A stretch of DNA of 21,386 nt from CAYMRL01 sp964473205 (lineage in GTDB: Bacteria > Deinococcota > Deinococci > Deinococcales > Trueperaceae), in NCBI GenBank assembly GCA_964473205.1, contig CAYYOK010000051.1:1-21386 (forward strand). Reading direction: 5' to 3'. The first letter of the stretch is position 1. Each line of letters opens with the position of its first letter. Below the pieces are notes generated by a model that saw only the letters and a program-made list of their open reading frames with translations, was not told the origin of the DNA and did not search any database. Position numbers and translations under genes: made by a program. Shown in pieces: positions 1-9,767 of the stretch.

Positions 1-1243
<1,243 letters not shown>

Positions 1244-1248
1244 TGCTG

Positions 1249-1254
1249 CCTCCT
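1249..1254 (-). promoter_or_regulatory. Ribosome binding site of ppsA
   Basis: Perfect AGGAGG on the minus strand, five bases before the GTG at 1243. It decides the GTG as start over the ATG eleven codons further in. Confidence 0.8.
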
Positions 1255-1452
1255 GCGCGCGTGGCGCGCTCTGGCGCCATCTGAGGGCTATGCTGCTCGC
1301 ATGAGCGTGGTGGACGTGCGAAACGCGAGCCGGGGCGCTGGCGAGGAGCCGCGCTTCCGGCCGCCTGGCTTGAGACTAGCGCGCGTCGAGCCCAGCGTCC
1401 GTGAGCCCGCCCGCATATCTGAGAACGCTCGCGCCCTCAGGCGGGAGAGAGC

Positions 1453-2262
1453 ATGAGCCCGACCGGCAAGCGCGCCGTCTACTTCGTGTCCGACCACACA
1501 GGCGTGACGGCCGAGGTGCTCGGCCACAGCCTGCTGGCGCGCTTCGAGGAGCGCGACCTCGTCACCACGACCAGGCCGTTCGTCAACAGCGTCGAGCGCG
1601 CGGACGAGCTGGTGGCGGAGCTCGCGGCGCTGCCCGACCAGCCGATCGTCTTCAGCACGATCACCGAACAGGCCGTCAGGGAGCGCATCTCCGCCGCCGT
1701 CACCCACCACCTCGACCTCTTCTCGCCGTTCATCGAGTCGTTGGAGGAGGTCTTCGGCTACCCCGCCGCGACGCGCATCGGAGCCGCGCACGGCATCAGG
1801 GACCTCGCCCGCTACCAGGCGCGCATCGACGCCGTCGAGTTCTCGCTCGCGACCGACGACGGCTCCAACACGAACCGCTATCCCCAGGCCGAGGCCGTCA
1901 TGATCGGCGTGTCGCGCGTCGGCAAGAGCCCGACCTGCCTCTACCTGGCGATGCAGTACGGCGTCAGGGCCTCCAACTACCCGCTGGCCGACGACGACTT
2001 CGAGCGCAGCACCCTCCCGCAGCCGATCGCGCCGTACGTGCCCAAGCTGTTCGGTCTCACCATCCAACCCCAGCGCCTCTACGAGCTCAGGCAGCGCCGG
2101 CGTCCGAACAGCGAGTACGCCTCCATGCCGCGCTGCGAGTACGAGGTGAGGCGCGCCGAGAGCCTGTTCCGCCAACACGGCGTCCCGTTCGTCGACGTGA
2201 CGCACTTAAGCGTCGAGGAGCTGGCGGCCACGCTGCTGCAGCGGCGCCGGCTGCCGACCTAG
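1453..2262 (+). CDS. ppsR: PEP synthase regulatory protein (kinase/pyrophosphorylase, DUF299)
   Basis: PpsR inactivates PEP synthase by ADP-dependent phosphorylation of a threonine next to its catalytic histidine and reactivates it by Pi-dependent dephosphorylation. The 269-residue product has the family's normal length. It opens with the conserved YFVSDHTGVTAE block (residues 10-21; many homologues read SDSTG or SDGTG). Its P-loop-like motif G152-V-S-R-V-G-K-S-P-T161 is followed by a conserved LYLA stretch, and the C-terminal region around SYPLADDD-like NYPLADDDF is also typical. The ATG at 1453 is preceded by GGGAGAGA. Divergent location from ppsA supports the pairing: kinase and target probably share the 209-base intergenic promoter region. 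High confidence in family and in the functional partner. Confidence 0.94.
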   Translation: MSPTGKRAVYFVSDHTGVTAEVLGHSLLARFEERDLVTTTRPFVNSVERADELVAELAALPDQPIVFSTITEQAVRERISAAVTHHLDLFSPFIESLEEVFGYPAATRIGAAHGIRDLARYQARIDAVEFSLATDDGSNTNRYPQAEAVMIGVSRVGKSPTCLYLAMQYGVRASNYPLADDDFERSTLPQPIAPYVPKLFGLTIQPQRLYELRQRRRPNSEYASMPRCEYEVRRAESLFRQHGVPFVDVTHLSVEELAATLLQRRRLPT

Positions 2263-2266
2263 GGCT

Positions 2267-2275
2267 ATCTAGATG
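2267..2275. repeat. Left copy of 9-bp direct repeat flanking the restriction island
   Basis: ATCTAGATG, five bases after the ppsR stop. The same nine bases recur at 5196-5204, just after the endonuclease gene. The core ATCTAGAT is itself palindromic. It may be a target-site duplication or recombination scar; chance is not excluded. Confidence 0.4.
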
Positions 2276-2284
2276 TGAATCCGG

Positions 2285-2298
2285 TAGGCAGGTGCCTA
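2285..2298. promoter_or_regulatory. Palindrome upstream of the methyltransferase gene
   Basis: TAGGCA-GG-TGCCTA is a perfect six-base inverted repeat with a two-base centre, 56 bases before the methyltransferase start. Restriction-modification systems often use palindromes at this place to bind a controller protein or the methyltransferase itself. No controller gene is visible here, so any regulator is unknown. Confidence 0.3.
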
Positions 2299-2353
2299 TA
2301 AGCCACGAGCACCGCCACTCAGCCGGGGTAGTCTCTTCCCAGAGGAGTGGATC

Positions 2354-4117
2354 GTGACGGCAAGAAGCGTGGTTCGACCCTTGTCCTCGCTCCCGCCAAC
2401 ACAGATTTTGGCGGCTTTGGGGTTTGAACGCCGGCAACCTTCTGTCAACAACGCGAGAAGCGTGGTTCGCCAATTGGTGGAAGCGTACTGGGCAGCGTTC
2501 TCTGACATATCCTTGAGGCCCCTCGATGCATTCCTCCATGAGGACCTACCGCAAGGCGGTCTCACGGACCAGGCGGCACGATCTCTCGGAGTACGTCTAG
2601 CAGAGACATCTCCGCTAGACGCAGGATTCGTCATCGGTAGGTTGTATACATCCCTCCTTCCGACCAGATACCGCTCTACCTACGGTATCTACTTCACACC
2701 ACCGACACTAGTCAGGAGGTTGCTGGACCTTGCCAGGGGTTCTGGCGTTAGGCTGGCATCGGCAACGGTTCTTGATCCGGCGTGTGGTGGTGGCGCGTTC
2801 CTGGCTCCGGTTGTGAGCGGCAAGCTAGCAGAGTTGCGCGACGTAAGCCCGAGTTCCGCCGTTGCCGCGATAGCGGGCAGCGTGAAGGGCTACGAGATAG
2901 ACCCATTCAGCGCTTGGCTTTCGCAGATTTTCGTCGATGCCGCAATCGAGCGAACCTGTCAACTGGCTGAAGTCGAGATGCCGCTGGTCGTAGAGGTGAG
3001 GGACTCACTTCTCACTCCGGTAAGCGACCGGTTCGACTTGGTAGTGGGAAACCCACCCTACGGAAAGGTCACATTGTCGGCCGAGTCTCGCAAGCACTTC
3101 GCGCGGAGCCTCTATGGGCACGCGAACGCTTACGGCCTCTTCATGGACCTGGCACTTCGCGTCACACAGTCGCAGGGCACAATAGCGTTTGTTACCCCAA
3201 CGAGTTTCCTCGCGGGTCAGTACTTCAAGTCACTACGGGCCTTGCTGGCCTCAGAGGCTCAACCATACGCCTTCGAGTTCGTGAGCGATCGCGCTGGGGT
3301 CTTCGATGACGTCCTTCAGGAAACCATGTTGGCGGTCTTCCGGAAGTCCGCTGTCCCAAGCTTCGCTAAGGTTAGTAGTCTCCGCATACAGCAGGATGGT
3401 GATATCGAAATCACTGAGGTCGGCGAGGTCAGCCTGCCGCCAGCAGTAGAAGAACCTTGGATAGTGTCACGTGACCCCCAGACTTCAGCGCTGGCCAGCG
3501 CTGCGATGAAATCCTCTACTCGCCTGGCAGACCTGGGCTACAAGGTAAGCACCGGCCCGCTCGTGTGGAATCGTCACAAGCCGCAGCTTCGCAGCGAACC
3601 CGGTCCGATGACGTATCCATTGATCTGGGCGGAGTCCGTCACGTCGGAAGGGACGTTCAGCTTTCGCGCCGTCAAGCGGAACCATGAGCCGTACTTCGAA
3701 GTGCGGCCCGGTCTCGACGACCACCTATTGGTACGAGTTCCATGCGTCCTGGTTCAGAGGACCACGTCGAAGGAACAACGCCGGAGGCTCATGGCGGCAG
3801 AACTACCAGCGGGATTCATCGACGAGCACTCAGCGGTCATCGTCGAGAACCACTTGAACATCGTTTACGCCGACCGCAAACCTCTTGTTCCTCCAAGCGT
3901 CGTAGCCTCCTTACTAAACAGCAGCGTTATCGACGCGTTGTTTCGGTGCATCAGCGGGTCAGTCGCGGTTAGCGCTTTCGAACTCGCCTCGATGCCGCTA
4001 CCTCCGCTCGAGACGCTCCTACGCTACGCTCGTGCTGTTCAGGCAGATTCGCACAGCGCCGTGGCAGAGCAGGTACTAATGTCCGGCTATAGTGACCGAC
4101 CTACCGCGACTTACTGA
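2354..4117 (+). CDS. DNA adenine-N6 methyltransferase of a BsuBI/PstI-type restriction-modification system
   Basis: This 587-residue enzyme should methylate adenine in the recognition site of the adjacent endonuclease, using S-adenosylmethionine. Visible motifs are in the order of gamma-class N6 methyltransferases: a motif X-like GIYFTP at residues 111-116, the SAM-binding motif I D141-PACGGGAF149, and the catalytic motif IV NPPY at 233-236. The C-terminal half would hold target recognition. The GTG start has AGAGGAG six bases upstream. The stop overlaps the endonuclease gene by 26 bases, so the two are co-transcribed. Codon use and base composition differ from the neighbours: the line at 2401-2460 counts 32/60 G+C against 44/60 at 8041-8100. 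This suggests horizontal acquisition. The N-terminus repeats the hexapeptide ARSVVR at residues 3-8 and 34-39, encoded by an exact 14-bp repeat. Family certain; the PstI-like sequence specificity is inferred from the partner. Confidence 0.9.
   Translation: MTARSVVRPLSSLPPTQILAALGFERRQPSVNNARSVVRQLVEAYWAAFSDISLRPLDAFLHEDLPQGGLTDQAARSLGVRLAETSPLDAGFVIGRLYTSLLPTRYRSTYGIYFTPPTLVRRLLDLARGSGVRLASATVLDPACGGGAFLAPVVSGKLAELRDVSPSSAVAAIAGSVKGYEIDPFSAWLSQIFVDAAIERTCQLAEVEMPLVVEVRDSLLTPVSDRFDLVVGNPPYGKVTLSAESRKHFARSLYGHANAYGLFMDLALRVTQSQGTIAFVTPTSFLAGQYFKSLRALLASEAQPYAFEFVSDRAGVFDDVLQETMLAVFRKSAVPSFAKVSSLRIQQDGDIEITEVGEVSLPPAVEEPWIVSRDPQTSALASAAMKSSTRLADLGYKVSTGPLVWNRHKPQLRSEPGPMTYPLIWAESVTSEGTFSFRAVKRNHEPYFEVRPGLDDHLLVRVPCVLVQRTTSKEQRRRLMAAELPAGFIDEHSAVIVENHLNIVYADRKPLVPPSVVASLLNSSVIDALFRCISGSVAVSAFELASMPLPPLETLLRYARAVQADSHSAVAEQVLMSGYSDRPTATY
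2363..2376 (+). repeat. 14-bp direct repeat, copy 1, at 5' end of methyltransferase gene
   Basis: AGAAGCGTGGTTCG, seven codons' worth of sequence just after the start codon. An identical copy lies 93 bases downstream, in the same reading frame. Confidence 0.7.
2456..2469 (+). repeat. 14-bp direct repeat, copy 2, inside methyltransferase gene
   Basis: Identical to 2363-2376. Both copies encode the same six residues (ARSVVR), 31 residues apart. Confidence 0.7.
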
Positions 4118-5177
4118 CCGGGCAGAGGTTCAAAGGCGCCTGATGGCGGTGTTCCCGCCTGGACTGCCCAACAGGAACTACGTGACGCGTGAGATGGCAG
4201 CGAGCACAGTCCTCACGATGCTCTACCTTGGTGCTGTCGAAGGGCTCGACTACTACCTTAAGCCTGATCAGGTAACGAGAATGGATGATTTGCAGGCCGA
4301 GAGGACGAGCGATAGAGATCGGCTGGCCTGGCGTACTTCAAGCATCCAACCTGGTGGCAGAGCCGGGTGGTACGCAAAGAACACTCGCGAGCCTATTCGT
4401 GACGAAACGATTCGGCAGGGACTGATCTACTACGGAGCCGCATTCGAGGCAGAGAACCTACCCACGACTAGTCCGAAGGGCCGGTACGCACTCTACGCCG
4501 ACTTCGTCGAACTCTTCGATCCTTACCTAGTAGGTGAAGCTCTTGCGACAAAGACCCAGACATGGAGGAACGCACACTTGTCGCAGGAATCTTTGGCTCG
4601 CATCAAGATTCTAGAGAATGTAGCCGTCTCGAGGTCCGACGCCGTCATCGTTCGGTTCCCGAACGGCGAATCGCGGCTGATGAGCCCCGGAAGGTCAAGT
4701 GACATCACCAAAGCGGTAGTAGAACGGTTCGCTACACGGTTCCTCCGGAACCCAGGTGTGCTTTGGCTCAGCGAGAGCGGGCAGCGAGAGACCTATCGTG
4801 ATGTAAGGCTTTTACAAGCGCTGGGAATCAACATCGAAACCGACAGGTTGCTTCCAGATGTCATGCTGGTCGATCTCGGAGGTCGAGAGGATCCCCCCTT
4901 TTTCGTCTTCGTAGAGGTCGTCGCCACGGATGGACCGATAACGGAGGCACGCAAGCAGGCTCTATTGAGGTTGGCAACCGACGCCGGTTACCACGCGGAC
5001 AACGTGGCGTTCGTCAATGCTTACCTCGATCCAGAAACTTCAGCCTACCGGCGCACGAATGCGACGTTGGCGTGGGGCACGTTCGTCTGGTTCCTCACAC
5101 ACGAGGACAGATTGATCGCCCTCAATCGTCAGCGCGAAGGTCTCCACTTACGAGATTTCCACTCAATCGTCGAATAG
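4092..5177 (+). CDS. BsuBI/PstI-family type II restriction endonuclease
   Basis: Cleaves DNA lacking the partner methyltransferase's mark; the prototypes PstI and BsuBI cut CTGCAG. The product has 361 residues, slightly longer than the prototypes (about 316-326 from memory). The N-terminal helical domain is seen in EMAASTVLTMLYLGAVEG and in the family block N97-TREPIRDETIR108. The catalytic domain carries PD at residues 255-256 and then a hydrophobic strand ending in VEVVATDGPI (274-283, with E275). This stretch is highly characteristic of the family. The GTG start lies inside the end of the methyltransferase gene (26-base overlap), which implies translational coupling. Base composition is low like that of the methyltransferase. 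Recognition of CTGCAG is an inference from family membership. By eye I find no CTGCAG in 2340-5180, while several occur in the flanking core genes. Confidence 0.92.
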   Translation: MTDLPRLTDRAEVQRRLMAVFPPGLPNRNYVTREMAASTVLTMLYLGAVEGLDYYLKPDQVTRMDDLQAERTSDRDRLAWRTSSIQPGGRAGWYAKNTREPIRDETIRQGLIYYGAAFEAENLPTTSPKGRYALYADFVELFDPYLVGEALATKTQTWRNAHLSQESLARIKILENVAVSRSDAVIVRFPNGESRLMSPGRSSDITKAVVERFATRFLRNPGVLWLSESGQRETYRDVRLLQALGINIETDRLLPDVMLVDLGGREDPPFFVFVEVVATDGPITEARKQALLRLATDAGYHADNVAFVNAYLDPETSAYRRTNATLAWGTFVWFLTHEDRLIALNRQREGLHLRDFHSIVE

Positions 5178-5195
5178 CCCCGCGAAGCCTAACGA

Positions 5196-5204
5196 ATCTA
5201 GATG
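5196..5204. repeat. Right copy of 9-bp direct repeat flanking the restriction island
   Basis: ATCTAGATG, 18 bases after the endonuclease stop and 26 bases before the gnd start. Matches 2267-2275 exactly; the outer bases differ. Confidence 0.4.
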
Positions 5205-5230
5205 AGCACGCCGAGTACACTAGCCAGGTG

Positions 5231-6682
5231 ATGGATGAAGCAACCGCCGACATCGGCATGATCGGTCTCGCCGTGATGGGCCAGAACCTGGTCCTCAACA
5301 TGGACGACAACGGCTACGAGGTGGCGGTCTACAACCGCACGGCCTCCGTGACCCACGAGTTCCTGGACGGCCCGGCAGCGGGCACGCGCGTCAGCGGGCA
5401 CGAGGACCTCGCCTCGCTGATCGCGGCGCTCAAGCGGCCTCGCAAGGTGATGCTGATGGTCAAGGCCGGCGCGGTGGTGGACGCCGTGATCGAGGAGCTG
5501 AGGCCGCTGCTCGAGCCCGGCGACCTGCTCATCGACGGCGGCAACTCCAACCACACCGACTCGACGCGGCGCTCCAAGGAGCTGAGGGAGGCCGGCCTGC
5601 TCTACATCGGTACCGGCGTCTCCGGCGGCGAGGAGGGCGCGAGGAACGGCCCCTCGATCATGCCCGGCGGTCACGTCGAAGCCTGGCCGCTGGTCAAGGA
5701 CCTGTTCCAGGCCATCTCGGCCAAGGTCGACGGCGAGCCCTGCTGCGAGTGGATGGGCGAGGACGGCGCCGGCCACTTCGTGAAGATGGTGCACAACGGC
5801 ATCGAGTACGGCGACATGCAGCTGATCGCCGAGGCGTACCACCTGCTCGCCACCGAGGGCGGGCTCGACGCCGACGCGACCGGCGCGCTCTTCGAGCGCT
5901 GGAACCGCGGCGTGCTCGACTCCTACCTGATCGACATCACCGCGCAGATCTTCCGGTACAAGGATGAGGACGGCAGCGCGCTGGTCGGCAAGATCCTCGA
6001 CTCGGCCGGCCAGAAGGGCACCGGTAAGTGGACGGCCATCGACGCGCTCAACCTCGGCGTGCCGCTGACGCTGATCACCGAGGCCGTGTTCGCGAGGTTC
6101 CTCTCGGCGCTCAAGGACGAGCGCGTGGCCGCCTCCAAGGTGCTCAAAGGGCCGGCGCCCGACGAGACGCGCTCGAGCAACTTCGAGGACGACCTCGAGC
6201 AGGCGCTCTACGCGTCGAAGATCGCCTCGTACGCCCAGGGCTTCATGCTGCTGCGCGCCACCGCCGCCGAGTTCGGCTGGAGCATCGACTACCGCTCGGT
6301 GGCCCGCATCTGGCGGGGCGGTTGCATCATCCGCTCGCGCTTCCTCAACGACATCGCCGCCGCTTACGAGGCGGACGCCGATCTGGCCAGCCTGCTGGTG
6401 GCGCCGTTCTTCGCGCACGCCCTTAACAAAGCCCAGGACGGCTGGCGGCGCAGCATCGCGCGCGCCGTCACGGGAGGCATCCCGGTGCCGACGATGTCCG
6501 CGGCATTGGCCTTCTTCGACGGTTACCGCCACGCCACCCTGCCCGCCAACCTGATCCAGGCCCAACGCGACTTCTTCGGCGCGCACACCTACGAGCGCGT
6601 CGACAAGCCGCGCGGCGAGCACTTCCACACCGACTGGACCGGGCACGGCGGCAAGACGACCTCGGGTACCTACCAGGCCTGA
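5231..6682 (+). CDS. gnd: 6-phosphogluconate dehydrogenase, decarboxylating
   Basis: Oxidises 6-phosphogluconate to ribulose 5-phosphate and CO2 in the oxidative pentose phosphate pathway, yielding NADPH. The 483-residue product is full length for the long (dimeric) form. The Rossmann motif GMIGLAVMGQNL lies at residues 9-20. N35-R36-T37 after the second strand indicates NADP preference. The substrate block GGNSNHTDS and the signature GVSGGEEGARNGPSIMPGG follow. Catalytic K185, N189 and E192 sit in HFVKMVHNGIEY. The C-terminal part includes IWRGGCIIRSRFL and ends with a family-typical HTDWTG. The ATG at 5231 is chosen because the Rossmann fold starts directly after it; the upstream open frame overlaps the endonuclease gene and is not conserved sequence. 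Codon use is that of the high-GC core genome. No linked zwf or pgl gene is seen. Confidence 0.96.
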   Translation: MDEATADIGMIGLAVMGQNLVLNMDDNGYEVAVYNRTASVTHEFLDGPAAGTRVSGHEDLASLIAALKRPRKVMLMVKAGAVVDAVIEELRPLLEPGDLLIDGGNSNHTDSTRRSKELREAGLLYIGTGVSGGEEGARNGPSIMPGGHVEAWPLVKDLFQAISAKVDGEPCCEWMGEDGAGHFVKMVHNGIEYGDMQLIAEAYHLLATEGGLDADATGALFERWNRGVLDSYLIDITAQIFRYKDEDGSALVGKILDSAGQKGTGKWTAIDALNLGVPLTLITEAVFARFLSALKDERVAASKVLKGPAPDETRSSNFEDDLEQALYASKIASYAQGFMLLRATAAEFGWSIDYRSVARIWRGGCIIRSRFLNDIAAAYEADADLASLLVAPFFAHALNKAQDGWRRSIARAVTGGIPVPTMSAALAFFDGYRHATLPANLIQAQRDFFGAHTYERVDKPRGEHFHTDWTGHGGKTTSGTYQA

Positions 6683-6684
6683 TC

Positions 6685-6706
6685 GGCGGCGCCGCCCGGC
6701 CGCGGC
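6685..6706. terminator. GC-rich hairpin between convergent gnd and cysA
   Basis: GGCGGCGCCGCC is a perfect 12-base palindrome directly after the gnd stop, overlapping a second possible stem GCCGC...GCGGC. It lies in a 78-base convergent gap, a sensible place for a bidirectional terminator, but no T-run follows. Confidence 0.25.
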
Positions 6707-6760
6707 TAACGTGGACCGGTCTGCGGTGGACCCGGCCACGGCGGAACCGGCTACTGCGGG

Positions 6761-7964
<1,204 letters not shown>

Positions 7965-7984
<20 letters not shown>

Positions 7985-8849
7985 CTCCGTTCGCGGGCCC
8001 CGCGCCCGCCCTGGCGAAACGGCGCTCCAGCAGGTGCTTGGCGAGGAGCGTGACGAGCGCCAGCAGCACCAGCAGCGAGGCGAGGCTGAACGCGGCGACC
8101 CAGTTGTACTCGTTGTAGAGGATCTCCACCTGCAGCGGGACCGTGTTGGTCAGGCCGCGGATGTGACCCGAAACGACCGCCGCGGCGCCGAACTCGCCCA
8201 TCGCGCGGGCGTTGCACAGCAGCACGCCGTAGAGCAGCCCCCAGCGGACGTTGGGCAGCGTCACGCGCAGGAACGTGGTGAGGCCGTTGGCGCCCAGCGA
8301 CAGGGCGGCCTCCTCCTCGGCGTTGCCCAGCTCCTGCATCACCGGGATCAGCTCGCGCGCCACGAACGGGAAGGTCACGAACATCGTGGCGAGGACGATG
8401 CCCGGCACGGCGAACACGATCTGGATGCCGCGGTCCTCGAGGTACGGCCCGAAGAAGCCCTGTGCGCCGAACAGGATCAGGTAGATCATCCCTGCGATGA
8501 CCGGCGAGACCGAGAACGGCAGGTCGATCAGCGTCGTCAGCAGCGCCTTGCCTCTGAACTCGAACTTGGCGATGGCCCACGACGCCGCCAGCCCGAACAC
8601 GAGGTTGGCCGGCACCGCGATGGCCGCCACCAGCAGCGTCAGGCGTATCGCCGAGACGGCCTCGGGGTCGCGCAACGAGGTGAGGAAGCCGCCCAGGCCG
8701 GCCCGCAGGGCCTCGTAGAACACCACCGCCAACGGCAGCAACAGGAACAGGGCCAAGAAGACGTAGACCGCGCCTATCGCCGCGGCGCGAGCGACCGGCG
8801 GGTCGGTGGTCGCGCGCCTGCCGCCGACCGGACCGAGCTCAGACCTCAC
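7965..8849 (-). CDS. cysW: Sulfate/thiosulfate ABC importer permease CysW
   Basis: One of two inner-membrane permease subunits forming the sulfate channel. The 294-residue product has about six hydrophobic segments, starting with AIGAVYVFLALFLLLPLAVVF (near residues 24-44). Its EAA loop, EEAALSLGANGLTTFLRVTLP, docks the CysA ATPase. The motif ARAMGEFGAAAVVSGHI is typical of CysW rather than CysT. The GTG start lies within the last codons of cysT (11-base overlap), and the end overlaps cysA by 20 bases, so the three are tightly coupled. Permeases of sulfate and molybdate systems are similar, but the adjacent binding protein and the two-permease arrangement favour sulfate. Confidence 0.93.
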
Positions 8850-9708
8850 CGAAGCGCCTCCTCGTCCAGGCCTGCACCAGGTTGACGCCCAGCAGCAGGA
8901 CGAAGGCCGCCGTCAGCATCGCGACCGCGATGGCGAGGGCGGCCGGGTAGTCGAACTCCTCGAGCTTGACGACGATCAGCAGCGGCGCGATCTCGGTGCG
9001 GCCGGGGATGTTGCCGGCGATGAAGATCACCGAGCCGTACTCGCCGATCCCGCGCGCCAAGGCCAGCACGAACCCCGTGAGGGACGAAGGCAGCAGGGTC
9101 GGCAGGATGACCCGCCACAGCGTCTGCGCCCGGCTGGCCCCGAGCGTGGCGGCGGCCTCCTCCACCTCGGCGTCGAGCTCCTCGACGACCGGCTGCACCG
9201 ACCTGACCACGAAGGGCAGGCCGATGAACACCAGCGCCACGACGATCCCCACGGGCGTGTACGCGACCTGCAGGCCGGAGGGCTCGAGCAGCCGCCCCAG
9301 CCACCCCTCGCGATCGAGCAGCGCGGCCAGCGCCACGCCGGCCACCGCGGTCGGCAGCGCGAACGGCAGGTCGACGATCGCGTCGAGCGCGCGGCGGCCG
9401 GGGAAGCGGTAGCGCACCAGCACCCAGGCCACCAGAGGACCGAGCAGCAGGTTGATGGCGGCGGCCACCAGCGCGGCCGTGAAGCTCAGGCGCAGGGCTG
9501 CCAGCACCCGCGGGTCGGAGACGACCTCGAGGAACCGGGCCGGCGGGGTGCCGGCCGCTCGCAGCAACAGCCCCGCGATCGGCAGCAGCACGATCAGGCT
9601 CAGGTAGGTAAGGCTGAACCCCAGGGTCAGGCCGAAGCCCGGTATCACGCTGCGCCGGCGCCAGCCGCTCGCCCTGGTGCTCTCAACCACAGAAGGGACG
9701 CTCGTCAT
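8839..9708 (-). CDS. cysT: Sulfate/thiosulfate ABC importer permease CysT (CysU)
   Basis: Second inner-membrane permease of the sulfate importer, 289 residues. The conserved N-terminal block PGFGLTLGFSLTYLSLIVLLP (near residues 23-43) is a hallmark of CysT. Some five more membrane segments follow. The EAA loop is EEAAATLGASRAQTLWRVILP, and the ARGIGEYGSVIFIAGN motif is typical for this subunit. ATG at 9708 with GAGG seven bases upstream. It follows sbp with a 59-base gap and overlaps cysW by 11 bases. Confidence 0.94.
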   Translation of the reverse strand: MTSVPSVVESTRASGWRRRSVIPGFGLTLGFSLTYLSLIVLLPIAGLLLRAAGTPPARFLEVVSDPRVLAALRLSFTAALVAAAINLLLGPLVAWVLVRYRFPGRRALDAIVDLPFALPTAVAGVALAALLDREGWLGRLLEPSGLQVAYTPVGIVVALVFIGLPFVVRSVQPVVEELDAEVEEAAATLGASRAQTLWRVILPTLLPSSLTGFVLALARGIGEYGSVIFIAGNIPGRTEIAPLLIVVKLEEFDYPAALAIAVAMLTAAFVLLLGVNLVQAWTRRRFGEV

Positions 9709-9767
9709 GTGGGCCTCGCAATGGTGACCTCAGCGGTGCGGTCTAGCCGCCATGAGCGCAGGCCGCC

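Noticed and set aside
1288..2205. 305-codon minus-strand frame opposite ppsR
   Set aside because: Shadow of ppsR; no motif, and it would block the ppsA/ppsR promoter region.
5216..5221. TACACT as a -10 box for gnd
   Set aside because: It lies only about ten bases from the start codon with no convincing -35 element; not enough to call a promoter.
5198..6739. 513-codon minus-strand frame opposite gnd
   Set aside because: Antisense shadow of gnd with biased Val/Gly/Arg/Ala content and no domain; gnd has all catalytic residues.
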